NCBI RefSeq assembly: GCF_001423295.1
Contig: NZ_LMNG01000034.1
Span: 243,291-307,290, forward strand
Direction of reading: 5' to 3'
Origin: Methylobacterium sp. Leaf112
Lineage (GTDB): Bacteria; Pseudomonadota; Alphaproteobacteria; Rhizobiales; Beijerinckiaceae
Length of the DNA stretch: 64,000 nucleotides
In this document: piece after piece, positions 1 to 9,667 of the stretch
How positions within the stretch are numbered: position 1 is the first letter of the stretch
Layout: each line of letters opens with the position of its first letter
Notes under the pieces: model-generated
Told to the model about the DNA's origin: nothing
What the model saw: only the letters and a program-made list of their open reading frames with translations
Databases searched by the model: none
Translations under genes and position numbers: made by a program

Positions 1-3000
1 CTGCCCGAAGGCCCGGTGCTGGCGATCCGCAAGACCTTCTCGGGCGACCTGCCCGAGGGCGGCACCGCCGGCTTCGAGGTCGCCATGGCGGCGCCCGATG
101 GCCGGCGCTTGTCCCAAGCGGGCGTCGCCTGGACCCTGCAGAAGGTCGAGAAGACCTACCAATGGTACCGCGAGGGCGGGCGTTGGTCGTTCGAGCCCGT
201 CACCAGCACCCGGCGCATCGCCGACGGGAAACTCGATCTCGCGTCCGACACCCTCGGGCGGATCAATTCCGTGGTGAGCTACGGCACCTATCGCCTGGAG
301 GCGAGCGTGCCGGGCCGGCCGCAGGCCACCGCGAGCGTCACCTTCACGGTCGGCTGGGGCGGGGGCGAGACGGCGGACGTGCCGGACCTCCTCGATCTGC
401 GCCTCGACAAACCGTCCTATGCCACCGGCGAAACCCTGCGGGCCCGCCTTCAGCCGCGCTTTGCCGGTCAGGCGACCCTGGCGGTGGTGAGCGACAAGGT
501 CCACGCCGTGCTGACTGTGGCGGTGCCGAGCGGCGGCACCACCGTCGACATCCCGGTCAAGCCCGAATGGGGTGCCGGTGCCTATCTCGTCGCCACCGCC
601 TACCGGCCCCTCGACCAGGCGGCCAAGCGCCTGCCGGGCCGGGCCCTCGGGGTGGCGTGGTTCGCCGTCGATCCGGCGAGCCGCAGCCTCGCCGTCACCG
701 TGGAGGCGCCCGCCAAGGTGCGGCCCCGCGAGACCCTCACGCTTCCGATCCGCCTCGCGGGCCTCGGCTCCGGAGAGACGGCCCGAGTCAGCGTGGCGCT
801 CGTCGATGTCGGCATCCTCAACCTGACGCGCTACGAATCCCCCGATCCGTTCCGGCACTTCTTCGGTCAGAAGGCCCTCGGCCCCGAGATCCGCGACGTC
901 TACGGCTACCTCATCGACGGCATGCAGGGGACGCTTGGCGCCATCCGCTCCGGCGGCGACGGCGGTGCGGCCGAACTCGCCGACACGCCCCCGACCCAGG
1001 CGCCCCTGGCGCTGTATTCCGGCCCCGTCACCGTCGGGCCCGACGGCCGGGCCAGCGTCAGCTTCCCGCTCCCGGCCTTCAACGGCACCGGCCGGGTCAT
1101 GGTCACGGCCTGGAGCCGGTCGAAGGTCGGCGCGGCCCAGGCCGACGTGATCATCCGCGATCCCGTCATCCTCACCGGCACCCTGCCGCGCTTCCTCAAC
1201 GTCGGCGACCGTTCGCGCTTCCACATCGCCATCGACAACGTCGAGGGGCCGGCGGGCGACTACACCGTCGATCTCGGCCTGACCGGTTCCGTGGTGGTGG
1301 GGGCCGAGGCCCTCCACAAGACCCTGCGACTGGAGGCGGGGGCCAAGGGGGCCCTGGTGATTCCCATCACCGCCGCCGGTCCAGGCACGACGCGCCTCGA
1401 CGTGACACTCACCGGCCCCGGCCTGCCGCCCGGCATCGGCCAGAGCTTCGCGCTCGGGATCGGCGCCGGCACCGGGCCCCTCGCGCGCCGCACGGTGCAG
1501 CCGCTCGCGCCCGGCGCGACCCTGCGGGTGACGGACGAACTCCTCGCCGACATCCTGCCCGGCACCGGGGCCGTCTCGGTCACGGCCTCGACGCTCGCCG
1601 GCCTCGACGTGCCGGCCCTGCTCCAGGCCCTGGAGCGCTACCCCTACGCCTGCTCCGAGCAGACCGTGAGCCGGGCGATGCCGCTTCTGGCCCTCAGCCG
1701 CGCGGCGCCCGGGGACCGGATGGGCGTCGACGACGCCGTGGACATCCGCATCCGCGAGGCCATCGACCGGGTGCTCGCCCGCCAGGGCTCGTCGGGCGAG
1801 TTCGGCCTGTGGTCCGTCGGCGGCCAGACCGATGTCTGGCTCAACGCCTACGTCACCGACTTCCTCACCCGGGCGCGCGAGCGAGGCTTTGCCGTGCCAC
1901 CCACCGCCTTCGCCAGCGCCCTCGACAGCCTGCGCAACGCGGTGGCCAACACGAGCGAGGTCCGGGACGGCGGCATGGACATCGCCTATGCGGCCTACGT
2001 GCTCGCCCGCAACGGCCGACCGGTGATGGGGGATCTGCGCTACCTCGCCGACACCAAGCTCGACGCCTTCGCCACCCCCCTCGGGCGCGGCCAGATCGCG
2101 GCGGCCCTCGCCCTGCTGGGCGACCGGGGCCGGGCGGCCAAGGCCTTCGCCTCGGCGGTGACGGCACTCAAGGGACCGGGACCCACGGACAGGCCGGATT
2201 ACGGCTCGCGCCTGCGCGACGGCGCCGGCCTCCTGACACTGGCCGCCGAGACCGGGCTCGCCCGCGACGCGGTCCAGCCCCTGGCGACCGTCATCGCCGA
2301 GGAGCGCCAGGCGGGGCGCCCGACGAGCACCCAGGAGAACGCCTGGATGGTCATGGCTGCGCAGGGGCTGGCCAAGGATTCCGACGCCCTGCGCTTCACC
2401 ATCGACGGCGCATCCGCGACCGGTGCCCTCGCGCGGCTCTATCGCGGCGATGCGCTGGCGGAAAAGCCCGTCGCCATCGTCAACGCCGGCACCACGACGG
2501 CGCAGATGGTGGTGAGCGTGATCGGCAACCCCATCGCGCCCGAGCCCGCCGAATCGCGGGGCTACGCCCTTGAGCGGACCTATCACCGCCTCGACGGCAG
2601 CCCCGTCGATCTCGCGCAGGGCATTCGCCAGAACGACCGCCTCGTAGTCGTTCTCAAGGTGACGGAAGCCAAGTCCAGCCCCGGCCGCCTGTTGCTGGTG
2701 GATCGCCTGCCGGCCGGCCTGGAGATCGACAACCCGAAGCTCCTCGACGCCGATGCGCTCACCGGTCTCGCCTTCGCCAAGTCCGACGTGGCACCGGTGT
2801 ACACGGCGTTCCGCGACGACCGGTTCGTCGCCGCCTACGAGCGGACGACCGAGCAGTCGGCGTTCTTCCGCGTCGCCTACACCGTGCGCGCCGTCTCGCC
2901 CGGCACCTACGTCCACCCGGCCGCCACCATCGAGGACATGTACCGGCCCGAGCGCTTCGGGCGCACGGGCTTCGGGTCCGTGGTCGTGAGCGCGAAGTAG
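1..3000 (+). CDS. Alpha-2-macroglobulin family protein, 5'-truncated by the window
   Basis: The frame is open from base 1, so the N-terminal part lies outside the window; about 999 codons are visible. Bacterial alpha-2-macroglobulins are periplasmic, lipoprotein-anchored protease traps. The thioester motif CSEQ is at bases 1651-1662 (context YPYACSEQTVSRAM), matching the family pattern C-x-E-Q. It is followed by the helical thioester domain (about 1600-2450) and a C-terminal beta-sandwich domain containing RLLLVDRLPAGLEID. The region before the thioester holds the repeated macroglobulin beta-domains and the bait segment. The stop at 2998-3000 is just upstream of pbpC, the classical partner gene: the pair is thought to protect and repair the envelope after protease or peptidoglycan damage. 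The presence of the thioester suggests an active trap. Family assignment is firm; the target protease is unknown. Confidence 0.93.
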   Translation: MPEGPVLAIRKTFSGDLPEGGTAGFEVAMAAPDGRRLSQAGVAWTLQKVEKTYQWYREGGRWSFEPVTSTRRIADGKLDLASDTLGRINSVVSYGTYRLEASVPGRPQATASVTFTVGWGGGETADVPDLLDLRLDKPSYATGETLRARLQPRFAGQATLAVVSDKVHAVLTVAVPSGGTTVDIPVKPEWGAGAYLVATAYRPLDQAAKRLPGRALGVAWFAVDPASRSLAVTVEAPAKVRPRETLTLPIRLAGLGSGETARVSVALVDVGILNLTRYESPDPFRHFFGQKALGPEIRDVYGYLIDGMQGTLGAIRSGGDGGAAELADTPPTQAPLALYSGPVTVGPDGRASVSFPLPAFNGTGRVMVTAWSRSKVGAAQADVIIRDPVILTGTLPRFLNVGDRSRFHIAIDNVEGPAGDYTVDLGLTGSVVVGAEALHKTLRLEAGAKGALVIPITAAGPGTTRLDVTLTGPGLPPGIGQSFALGIGAGTGPLARRTVQPLAPGATLRVTDELLADILPGTGAVSVTASTLAGLDVPALLQALERYPYACSEQTVSRAMPLLALSRAAPGDRMGVDDAVDIRIREAIDRVLARQGSSGEFGLWSVGGQTDVWLNAYVTDFLTRARERGFAVPPTAFASALDSLRNAVANTSEVRDGGMDIAYAAYVLARNGRPVMGDLRYLADTKLDAFATPLGRGQIAAALALLGDRGRAAKAFASAVTALKGPGPTDRPDYGSRLRDGAGLLTLAAETGLARDAVQPLATVIAEERQAGRPTSTQENAWMVMAAQGLAKDSDALRFTIDGASATGALARLYRGDALAEKPVAIVNAGTTTAQMVVSVIGNPIAPEPAESRGYALERTYHRLDGSPVDLAQGIRQNDRLVVVLKVTEAKSSPGRLLLVDRLPAGLEIDNPKLLDADALTGLAFAKSDVAPVYTAFRDDRFVAAYERTTEQSAFFRVAYTVRAVSPGTYVHPAATIEDMYRPERFGRTGFGSVVVSAK

Positions 3001-3004
3001 GGCG

Positions 3005-5335
3005 ATGACGCGCGAGGGTCCGCCCTTCGGTTCCTCAGCCGTCGAGGACGCTCACGCCTCCTCCACGGCGGGCGATGGCCGTCATGTCGAGGCCGGCGCG
3101 GGTCCCCTCTCCTGGGGGGAGAGGGACAGGGTGAGGTGTGTAACCTTTCCGGAGATGGACCACACCTCACCCCAACCCTCTCCTTCCAGGAGAGAGGGCC
3201 TGTCGCGGTCCAGGCGATCGACGAGGACAGTTGTCGCGGGGCTGTTCGTCTTCTTTCTGACGACGGTCGCCATCGTCACCCTCGCCCTCTGGCGATTCGT
3301 CGCCATCCTCCCGCCCCTCGATCTGACGCAAGCCGGCTTGCGCTCCACCGTGGTCCTCGACCGCGACGGCGGACTCCTGCGCCCGTTCGCCACCGTGGAT
3401 GGGCGCTGGCGCCTGCCGCTCTCCGCAGGGCAGGTCGATCCGCGCCTACTCGCCATGCTGACGGCCTACGAGGACAAGGGGTTCGACACCCATCCGGGCA
3501 TCGACCCGGCCGCCACGCTCCGCGCCGCCGGGCAATGGCTGCGGCACGGCCGAATCGTCTCGGGCGGCTCGACCCTGTCGATGCAGGTGGCCCGCCTCGT
3601 CGAGCCCCGCGCCGCGCGCTCGCTTACCGCCAAGCTGCGCCAGATGGTACGGGCGGTGGAACTGGAGCGCCGCCTCGGCAAGGCGGGGGTGCTCGACCTC
3701 TACCTTGCGCTCGCCCCCTATGGCGGCCCGGTGGAGGGCCTGCGGGCGGCGAGTCTGGCCTATTTCGGGCGCGACCCGGCCCGGCTTTCCTTCGCCGAGG
3801 CGGCTTTGCTCGTCGCCCTGCCACAGGCCCCCGAAGCGCGTCGGCCCGACCGCTTCCCCATGGCCGCCCGGCGTGCCCGCGACCGGGTCCTCGACCGTGT
3901 GGCCGCGCAAGGGATCATCACGCCGGCCGAGGCGAAGGCGGCCAAGGCCGAACCCGTGCCGCAGAGGCGAAAGCCCTTCCCGATGCTGGCGGCCCATGCG
4001 GCGGAGGCGGCGGTCGCGGCCGATCCCACTTCGAGGAGCATCCGCCTCACCCTCGATGGGCGCCTGCAGGCGAGCCTCGAGGCACTGGCCACGGAGCGTG
4101 CCGCCGCCCTGGGCCCAAGCCTGTCCGTCTCCATCCTAGCCCTCGACAACCGCACGGGCGCGGTGCTGGCCCAGGTCGGCAGCCCGGGCCACGGCGATGC
4201 CTCACGGTCGGGTGCCATCGACATGACGGTGGCGATCCGGTCGCCGGGCTCGGCCCTGAAGCCCTTCATCTACGCGCTGGCCTTCGAGCAGGGGATCGCC
4301 CATCCAGAGACCCAGCTCGACGACCGGCCCGTGCGCTTTTCCGGCGCCTACGCCCCCGAGAATTTCGACCTCGGCTACCAGGGTACGGTGACGGCGCGGC
4401 GCGCCCTCCAGCTCTCCCTCAACGTGCCGGCGGTGGAGCTGCTTCAGGCCGTCGGGGCGGCCCGCTTCATCGCCCGCCTGCGGGCGGCGGGGGCGCGCAT
4501 CGAGCTGCCGCGCGACACCGCCCCGGGCCTGCCCGTGGCCCTCGGTGGCCTGGGCATTACCCTCACCGACCTCGCGCGGCTCTTTTCCGGGATGGCGCGC
4601 GGCGGTCTGGTGCCGCCCCTCCTGCGCCGCCTCGACGGTCCCGCCCTCGGCTCTCCCGATGCCCGCATCGCCGAACCCGTGGCGGCTTGGTACGTGGCCG
4701 ATACCCTGCGGGGAGCCCCCCCGCCCGAGAACGCTCTTCCCAACCGCATCGCCTACAAGACGGGCACGTCCTACGGCTATCGCGATGCCTGGGCCGTGGG
4801 GTTCGACCGGCGCGTCACCCTGGCGGTCTGGGCCGGGCGCCCGGACGGCAACGCCGTGCCGGGCCTCGTCGGCCGGGTTGTGGCCGCCCCGGTCCTGTTC
4901 GACGCCTTCGCGCGCTTCGGTGGCGAGCCCGAGCCCGTGCCGCGTCCGGCCGACGCCCTGGTGACCACCAATGCCGGCCTGCCGCCGCCGCTGCGCCACC
5001 TCCGCCGCGACGCGGCGAAGACCGTCTCGGCCGCCCTGGGGGCCACCCTCAAGATCGCCTACCCGCCCGATGGCGCCCGGATCGATCTCGGTGTGCCGGA
5101 CACCGGTTTGGAAGGCGATCTAGCGGGCAGCGCGCCTGACACGGAACTCCGTGCGAGCCTCGCCCTCAAGGCTCTGGGCGGTGTTCCACCCCTGACCTGG
5201 ATGGTCGACGGCCTGCCCGTCGCCGGCGGTGCCCGGCGCCAGGCCGCGTGGCGCCCCGAAGGCGCCGGCTTCGCTCGCATCTCGGTGGTGGACGCCAGCG
5301 GGGCTTCCGATTCCGTCATGGTGCGGATCGAGTAG
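3005..5335 (+). CDS. pbpC: Penicillin-binding protein 1C (bifunctional peptidoglycan glycosyltransferase/transpeptidase)
   Basis: Class A PBP of the PbpC type, anchored in the inner membrane and acting in the periplasm. After a hydrophobic segment (VVAGLFVFFLTTVAIVTLAL) comes the GT51 glycosyltransferase domain with EDKGFDTHPG (from about 3470) and GGSTLSMQ (about 3563). The transpeptidase domain has SxxK (S at 4250, K at 4259), SxN (4415-4423) and KTG (4757-4765). The last about 90 residues form the C-terminal domain typical of PbpC. The start is uncertain: the first about 65 codons run through a palindromic intergenic repeat (3105-3198). An in-frame ATG at 3155, inside that repeat, gives a more normal 25-residue cytoplasmic tail and may be the true start. 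The gene lies 4 nt after the macroglobulin gene, supporting co-transcription. Its 3' end overlaps the convergent diguanylate cyclase gene. Confidence 0.92.
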   Translation: MTREGPPFGSSAVEDAHASSTAGDGRHVEAGAGPLSWGERDRVRCVTFPEMDHTSPQPSPSRREGLSRSRRSTRTVVAGLFVFFLTTVAIVTLALWRFVAILPPLDLTQAGLRSTVVLDRDGGLLRPFATVDGRWRLPLSAGQVDPRLLAMLTAYEDKGFDTHPGIDPAATLRAAGQWLRHGRIVSGGSTLSMQVARLVEPRAARSLTAKLRQMVRAVELERRLGKAGVLDLYLALAPYGGPVEGLRAASLAYFGRDPARLSFAEAALLVALPQAPEARRPDRFPMAARRARDRVLDRVAAQGIITPAEAKAAKAEPVPQRRKPFPMLAAHAAEAAVAADPTSRSIRLTLDGRLQASLEALATERAAALGPSLSVSILALDNRTGAVLAQVGSPGHGDASRSGAIDMTVAIRSPGSALKPFIYALAFEQGIAHPETQLDDRPVRFSGAYAPENFDLGYQGTVTARRALQLSLNVPAVELLQAVGAARFIARLRAAGARIELPRDTAPGLPVALGGLGITLTDLARLFSGMARGGLVPPLLRRLDGPALGSPDARIAEPVAAWYVADTLRGAPPPENALPNRIAYKTGTSYGYRDAWAVGFDRRVTLAVWAGRPDGNAVPGLVGRVVAAPVLFDAFARFGGEPEPVPRPADALVTTNAGLPPPLRHLRRDAAKTVSAALGATLKIAYPPDGARIDLGVPDTGLEGDLAGSAPDTELRASLALKALGGVPPLTWMVDGLPVAGGARRQAAWRPEGAGFARISVVDASGASDSVMVRIE
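3105..3198. repeat. Palindromic intergenic repeat with imperfect inverted arms
   Basis: Two arms of about 36 nt (3105-3140 and 3161-3198) are near-perfect reverse complements, about 85% by eye, sharing CCCTCTCCTGG and GGTGAGGTGTG, with a 20-nt spacer. When translated, these arms give peptides such as HLTPTLSFQERG on one strand and HLTLSLSPQERG on the other. That peptide signature is familiar from dispersed intergenic palindromes in many proteobacteria. The element sits at the pbpC start, so it either extends the coding sequence or forms a stem-loop in the leader. Element family membership is by pattern recognition only. Confidence 0.75.
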
Positions 5336-6502
5336 GCCACCGTCGGGGGCCGGCGCGCTTCCGCCGGGACCACCGCTCTCGACCCGGTTCCGGCCGTTGC
5401 GCTTGGCCGCGTAGAGGGCCGCGTCGGCCGCTCGCATGAGTCCGTCGAGGTCGTGGCCGCAGGCCTCCGTCGTCGCCAACCCCACGCTGACGCTGACGTG
5501 CAGGTCCGGCAGGGTCGGCACGGCGAGGCTCGCGACGGCCCGGCGCACCATCTCGGCGCGGGCACGCGCATCCTCGGTTCCGGTCAGCAGGCAGGCGAAC
5601 TCCTCTCCGCCCATGCGGCCGAAGATCGTGCCGGGGGGCACCAGGGCACCGGCGGTGTGGCAGAATCCGACGAGCACGGCGTCGCCGACGGCATGGCCGT
5701 AGGTGTCGTTGATGCGCTTGAAATGATCGAGATCGAACAGCAGCAGGGTCGCGGTCCGGTTCGAGCGGCTCAACGCCGACTGGGCTTCTGCCACGAAGGC
5801 CCGTCGGCTGGCGATGCCCGTGAGCGGATCCGTGTCGGCGGCGAGGCGCTGCAGCCGCTCCGCGCGTTCCTTCGTGAGTGCCATGAACACGAAGGCCAGG
5901 GCCAGGGTGAACAGCATCCCGAGGCAGGCGAGGATGGCGAACGCACTCGTCTGCAGGGGATGCACCCCCACGGGTTGGGGCGGGATGAGGAGGGCCATGG
6001 GAACGCGCACGGCGTACATCCCCCCATAGGCCAACAGCAGAAAGACGGCCGGGTAGCGGGAAACCAGGGGCTCGGTTCGCTTCTTCCAGATCAGGGCCGC
6101 CATGGCGAAGCAGAAGCTCGCGGCCATGCCGGAGGCCAGGACGATGCGCGCCGGAACGGAGGCGAAGAAATCCGGCACCAGGCATGCGCCGCTCCACAGG
6201 GCGACGCAGAGGATGACCGGCCGGGGGCGCAGGCGCCGCCCTTCGAAGGCGAGGATGCCGTTCCAGATCATCCCATACGCGCCGATGATCAGGGCGTTGG
6301 CGAGCCCGATGGACAGCGGATCCGAGATCAGTCCGCGCAGGGCGAGGAGCGCCGAGCCCACGCCGCCGACGAGGTGGGCGAGCCCCCAGATCGCCAGGGC
6401 GTGCATCCGTCGGGCCTGGCTCCACGACAGAAGAAACAGGATCCCGACCGTGAAAGTCAGGATGACCGTTACCAGGAGCAAGGTCGGGGCATCGAGCCGC
6501 AT
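5120..6502 (-). CDS. Membrane-anchored diguanylate cyclase (GGDEF)
   Basis: The protein has 460 residues. The N-terminal half has about six hydrophobic segments (first: LLLVTVILTFTVGILFLLSW). The C-terminal half is a GGDEF domain with the intact active-site motif GGEEF at 5597-5611, preceded by DLDHFKRINDTYGHAVGD, so synthesis of cyclic di-GMP from GTP is expected. Domains of this kind normally end near AKRNGRNRVE; here the frame runs on for about 100 more residues, and the last 216 bp are antisense to the end of pbpC. No stop codon occurs earlier in this frame, so the tail is real as sequence but may have no function. An upstream region of about 227 bp separates it from the histidine kinase gene on the same strand. 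Confidence 0.88.
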   Translation of the reverse strand: MRLDAPTLLLVTVILTFTVGILFLLSWSQARRMHALAIWGLAHLVGGVGSALLALRGLISDPLSIGLANALIIGAYGMIWNGILAFEGRRLRPRPVILCVALWSGACLVPDFFASVPARIVLASGMAASFCFAMAALIWKKRTEPLVSRYPAVFLLLAYGGMYAVRVPMALLIPPQPVGVHPLQTSAFAILACLGMLFTLALAFVFMALTKERAERLQRLAADTDPLTGIASRRAFVAEAQSALSRSNRTATLLLFDLDHFKRINDTYGHAVGDAVLVGFCHTAGALVPPGTIFGRMGGEEFACLLTGTEDARARAEMVRRAVASLAVPTLPDLHVSVSVGLATTEACGHDLDGLMRAADAALYAAKRNGRNRVESGGPGGSAPAPDGGLLDPHHDGIGSPAGVHHRDASEAGAFGAPRGLAPGTAGDGQAVDHPGQGWNTAQSLEGEARTEFRVRRAAR

Positions 6503-6729
6503 CGATCAGTTCCAAGCCGCAAGGCCTTCGCCTCCAAGCCACGAGGCTTTCGACTGCCTTCGCTTGCACGAGCAGGTTGCGCAGCGCAATCGTGAAGACG
6601 CTCGATCTACCTTCGCGAAAACAAAGCAACGGTGCCGCCTCGGCTCCTTTCCCGAGAGATCACGAGAATGTCATGCCGATACGGTGAATGCGCTTTCCGT
6701 GGCGAAACACGCAGGCATCGAATGCCGCC

Positions 6730-9663
6730 TCATGCCTGGACTTCGGTGATCAGGTCCCGGATCCGAACGGCCAGGGACTCCATGACGAAAGGCTTGGTCA
6801 GCACCTGCATGCCCGGTTCCAGGGTGCCGTTGCCCAGCACGGCGTTCTCGGCGTAGCCGGTGATGAACAGCACCTTGAGGCCGGGGCGGACGGCGCGGCC
6901 GGCATCGGCCATCTGCCGGCCGTTCATGCCGCCTGGCAGGCCGACATCGGTGACGAGGAGGTCGAGGCGCACGTCCGAGCGCAGGACCTTCAGGCCCGCC
7001 GCCCCGTCCGCCGCCTCGATGGCCGTGTAGCCGAGATCCTCCAGGACTTCGGTGACCAGCATGCGCACGGTGGGTTCGTCGTCGACGATGAGCACCGTTT
7101 GGCCCTGCTCGGCCCGGGGCGCATCGGCGAGATCGGCCGGCGTCTCGGCAGCCTCGGCCTGTCCGTAATGCCGCGGCAGGGAGAGGCACAGGGTCGTGCC
7201 CTGTCCGACTTCCGAATAGATTCGGACCTGCCCCCCCGACTGGCGGACGAAACCGTAGATCATCGACAGGCCGAGACCGGTGCCCTCGCCCAGGGGCTTC
7301 GTCGTGAAGAACGGGTCGAAGGCGCGCGCCGCCACCTCGGGCGTCATGCCCGTGCCCGTGTCGGTGACGCACAGGGACAGGTACTGGCCGGGCTCGAGAT
7401 CGCGCTCCCGGGCGCCGCGGGTGTCCACCCACGTGTTGGCGGTCTCGATGGTGATGCGCCCGCCCGCCGGCATGGCGTCGCGGGCGTTGATGCACAGGTT
7501 GAGGAGGGCGTTCTCGAGCTGGTTCGGGTCGACGAGCGCCGTCCACAGGCCGGCTGCGCCCACCACCTCGATGGTGACGGCCGGGCCGACGGTGCGGCGG
7601 ATGAGCTCCTCCATGCCGGCGACGAGGCCGTTGATGTTGGTCGGCTTCGGGTCGAGGGTCTGGCGGCGCGAGAAGGCCAGCAGGCGGTGCGTCAGCGCGG
7701 CCGCGCGCTTCGAGGCGCCCTGGGCCGCGTTGATGTAGCGGTCGAGATCCGTCAGCCGCCCCTGGCTCATCCGGGTCTGCAGCAGTTCGAGGCTGCCGGA
7801 GATGCCGGTCAGCAGGTTGTTGAAGTCGTGCGCGAGGCCGCCGGTGAGCTGTCCCACGGCCTCCATCTTCTGGGCTTGGCGCAGGGCTTCCTCGGTCTGG
7901 CGCTGCTCGGTGATGTCGCGCCCGACGATGTAGAAGTGGTCGCCGCCGGGGGCCGCATTCCACATGACCAAGCGCTGGCGGCCGTCCTTGCAGAAGATCC
8001 GGTCGACGAAGCCCGTGACCGTTTCGCCCGCGGCGAGGCGCCGGACCACGGTCGCGGTCTCGGCGTGGTCCGCCGGATCGATGAGGACGAGGAAAGGCTG
8101 CGCGAGAAGCTCCGTCTCGGACCAGCCGAGGGTCCGGCTCCAGGCCGGATTCACGGCCTTGAGGTAGCCATCGAGGCCGGCCGTGCCCATCAGATCGTGG
8201 GTGGTCTCCCAGATGCGGTCGCGCTCGCGCGTGCGGTGCTCGACCTGATCGGCGAGGCGGGCGTTGAGGCGGGTGAGTTCGGCCGATGCGGTGCGCTGAT
8301 CGTCGATGTCGGTGTTGGTGCCGACCCAGCGGACGATGCTTCCGTCATCGGCGCGGATCGGTTCGGCGCGCACCAGGAACCAGCGATGGACCCCGTCCCC
8401 GCGGCGGATGCGGAACGAGGTCTCGTAGGGCGTACCCGAGGCGAGCGCCGCGCCCCAGCTCACGACCACGCCACCGAGATCGTCGGGATGGATGATGCTG
8501 CCCCAGGCCGCCCCGTCGAGCTCGCCCGGCCCCGCGCCGCTATAGGCGTAGACCTGCGCGTTGAACCAATCGAGGTGTCCTTCCGCCGTCGCCGCCCAGA
8601 CGTGGTTGGGCACGGCCTGGGCGAAGGCGTGGAACTGCGCATCGCTGGCGCGGCGGGCGGCTTCGGCACGCACGCGCTCCGTCGCGGCCCGGACACGCTC
8701 GGCGACCTGGCGGATGAACGCCAGTTCTTCCGCCGGCCAGGCGCGCTCGGTGGCGTGGTTGAGATAGAGCAGGGCGACGAAGCCGCCATGCTCCGTCAGA
8801 GGCATGTTGACGAAGGACCGGGCCGAGATCGCCTTGAGCGCCTCGGCCGTGGCGGCGGTACGCGGATCGGTCTCCGCATCGACGCAGATGACGGTCTCGC
8901 CGCGCTTGAGGTCCTCGATATACGAGCCGTAATCGCGAAACCGCAGGATGCCGGCGAGGCTGGTGATGCCGGGTGCATTCCAGTCGCGCTCGATGGCGAT
9001 GGTTTCGGTGGCCCGGTCGATGGTGCCGTAGCCGGCGCGGCTCACCCCGAGGGTTCGCCCCAAAATCTCCGCCGCCACGAATGCCATCTGGGCCGTATCG
9101 TCGAGGTCGCGCAGGCGGTCGCCGAGGTCGGACAGCGCCAGGCGCCGGCTCTCCGCGGCGTGGCCCTCGCCGATATCGACCACGATGACGAAGAAAGTCT
9201 CGACCGTTCCGGCCGCGTTCCGGCGCGGCACGTAGTCGATGGTACAGGGCCGGCGCCGGCCGCCGCCATCCGGCAGAAACCCGGAGACGGTGATGGCCTC
9301 GCCCGCGAGCGCCCGGTCCATGAAGGGACGACGCTCGGCGAACGCCGCCTCGCCGAGGACGTCGCGGACGTGGGCCCCCGTGAGACCCTCGGCACGGCGC
9401 CCGAACCACGTCTCGTAGTGCCGGTTGTTGAAGCGGTACCGGTAATCGGGCCCGATCTGGGCGACCAGGGCGGGAAGGGCGTCGGACAGGAGCCGGAGAT
9501 CCCCCGTCTCCTGTCCGAGGGGCGACTCGCTCACCCGTGTCACCTCGGCCTCGAGTTCGCGCACGCGGCGGCGCAGGGCCTCGATCTCCGTGTCGCCCCG
9601 CGCCGAGGCGGCTTGTCCGGATGGATACGCGTGCGGAAGATCTGCGCCCGAAGCCGTGGTCAC
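6730..9663 (-). CDS. Hybrid sensor histidine kinase (PAS-GAF-PAS-PAS-HisKA-HATPase-REC)
   Basis: The protein has 977 residues and no clear membrane segment, so it is probably a cytoplasmic sensor. Order: short coiled coil (IEALRRRVRELEAEVTRV), PAS, GAF, two more PAS domains, then the kinase core with H-box LAHDFNNLL (phospho-His codon at 7828-7830), ATPase lobe, and a C-terminal receiver with VTDVGLPGG (phospho-Asp codon at 6945-6947) and the conserved Lys in LTKPF. The HDFNN form is typical of non-orthodox/hybrid kinases. The start is GTG at 9663, 4 nt after the aroB stop, so it appears translationally coupled to aroK-aroB, an unexpected partner. Signal and output are unknown; light, oxygen or redox sensing through PAS/GAF is possible, but no diagnostic cofactor residue was identified. 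Confidence 0.9.
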   Translation of the reverse strand: MTTASGADLPHAYPSGQAASARGDTEIEALRRRVRELEAEVTRVSESPLGQETGDLRLLSDALPALVAQIGPDYRYRFNNRHYETWFGRRAEGLTGAHVRDVLGEAAFAERRPFMDRALAGEAITVSGFLPDGGGRRRPCTIDYVPRRNAAGTVETFFVIVVDIGEGHAAESRRLALSDLGDRLRDLDDTAQMAFVAAEILGRTLGVSRAGYGTIDRATETIAIERDWNAPGITSLAGILRFRDYGSYIEDLKRGETVICVDAETDPRTAATAEALKAISARSFVNMPLTEHGGFVALLYLNHATERAWPAEELAFIRQVAERVRAATERVRAEAARRASDAQFHAFAQAVPNHVWAATAEGHLDWFNAQVYAYSGAGPGELDGAAWGSIIHPDDLGGVVVSWGAALASGTPYETSFRIRRGDGVHRWFLVRAEPIRADDGSIVRWVGTNTDIDDQRTASAELTRLNARLADQVEHRTRERDRIWETTHDLMGTAGLDGYLKAVNPAWSRTLGWSETELLAQPFLVLIDPADHAETATVVRRLAAGETVTGFVDRIFCKDGRQRLVMWNAAPGGDHFYIVGRDITEQRQTEEALRQAQKMEAVGQLTGGLAHDFNNLLTGISGSLELLQTRMSQGRLTDLDRYINAAQGASKRAAALTHRLLAFSRRQTLDPKPTNINGLVAGMEELIRRTVGPAVTIEVVGAAGLWTALVDPNQLENALLNLCINARDAMPAGGRITIETANTWVDTRGARERDLEPGQYLSLCVTDTGTGMTPEVAARAFDPFFTTKPLGEGTGLGLSMIYGFVRQSGGQVRIYSEVGQGTTLCLSLPRHYGQAEAAETPADLADAPRAEQGQTVLIVDDEPTVRMLVTEVLEDLGYTAIEAADGAAGLKVLRSDVRLDLLVTDVGLPGGMNGRQMADAGRAVRPGLKVLFITGYAENAVLGNGTLEPGMQVLTKPFVMESLAVRIRDLITEVQA

Positions 9664-9667
9664 CGGC

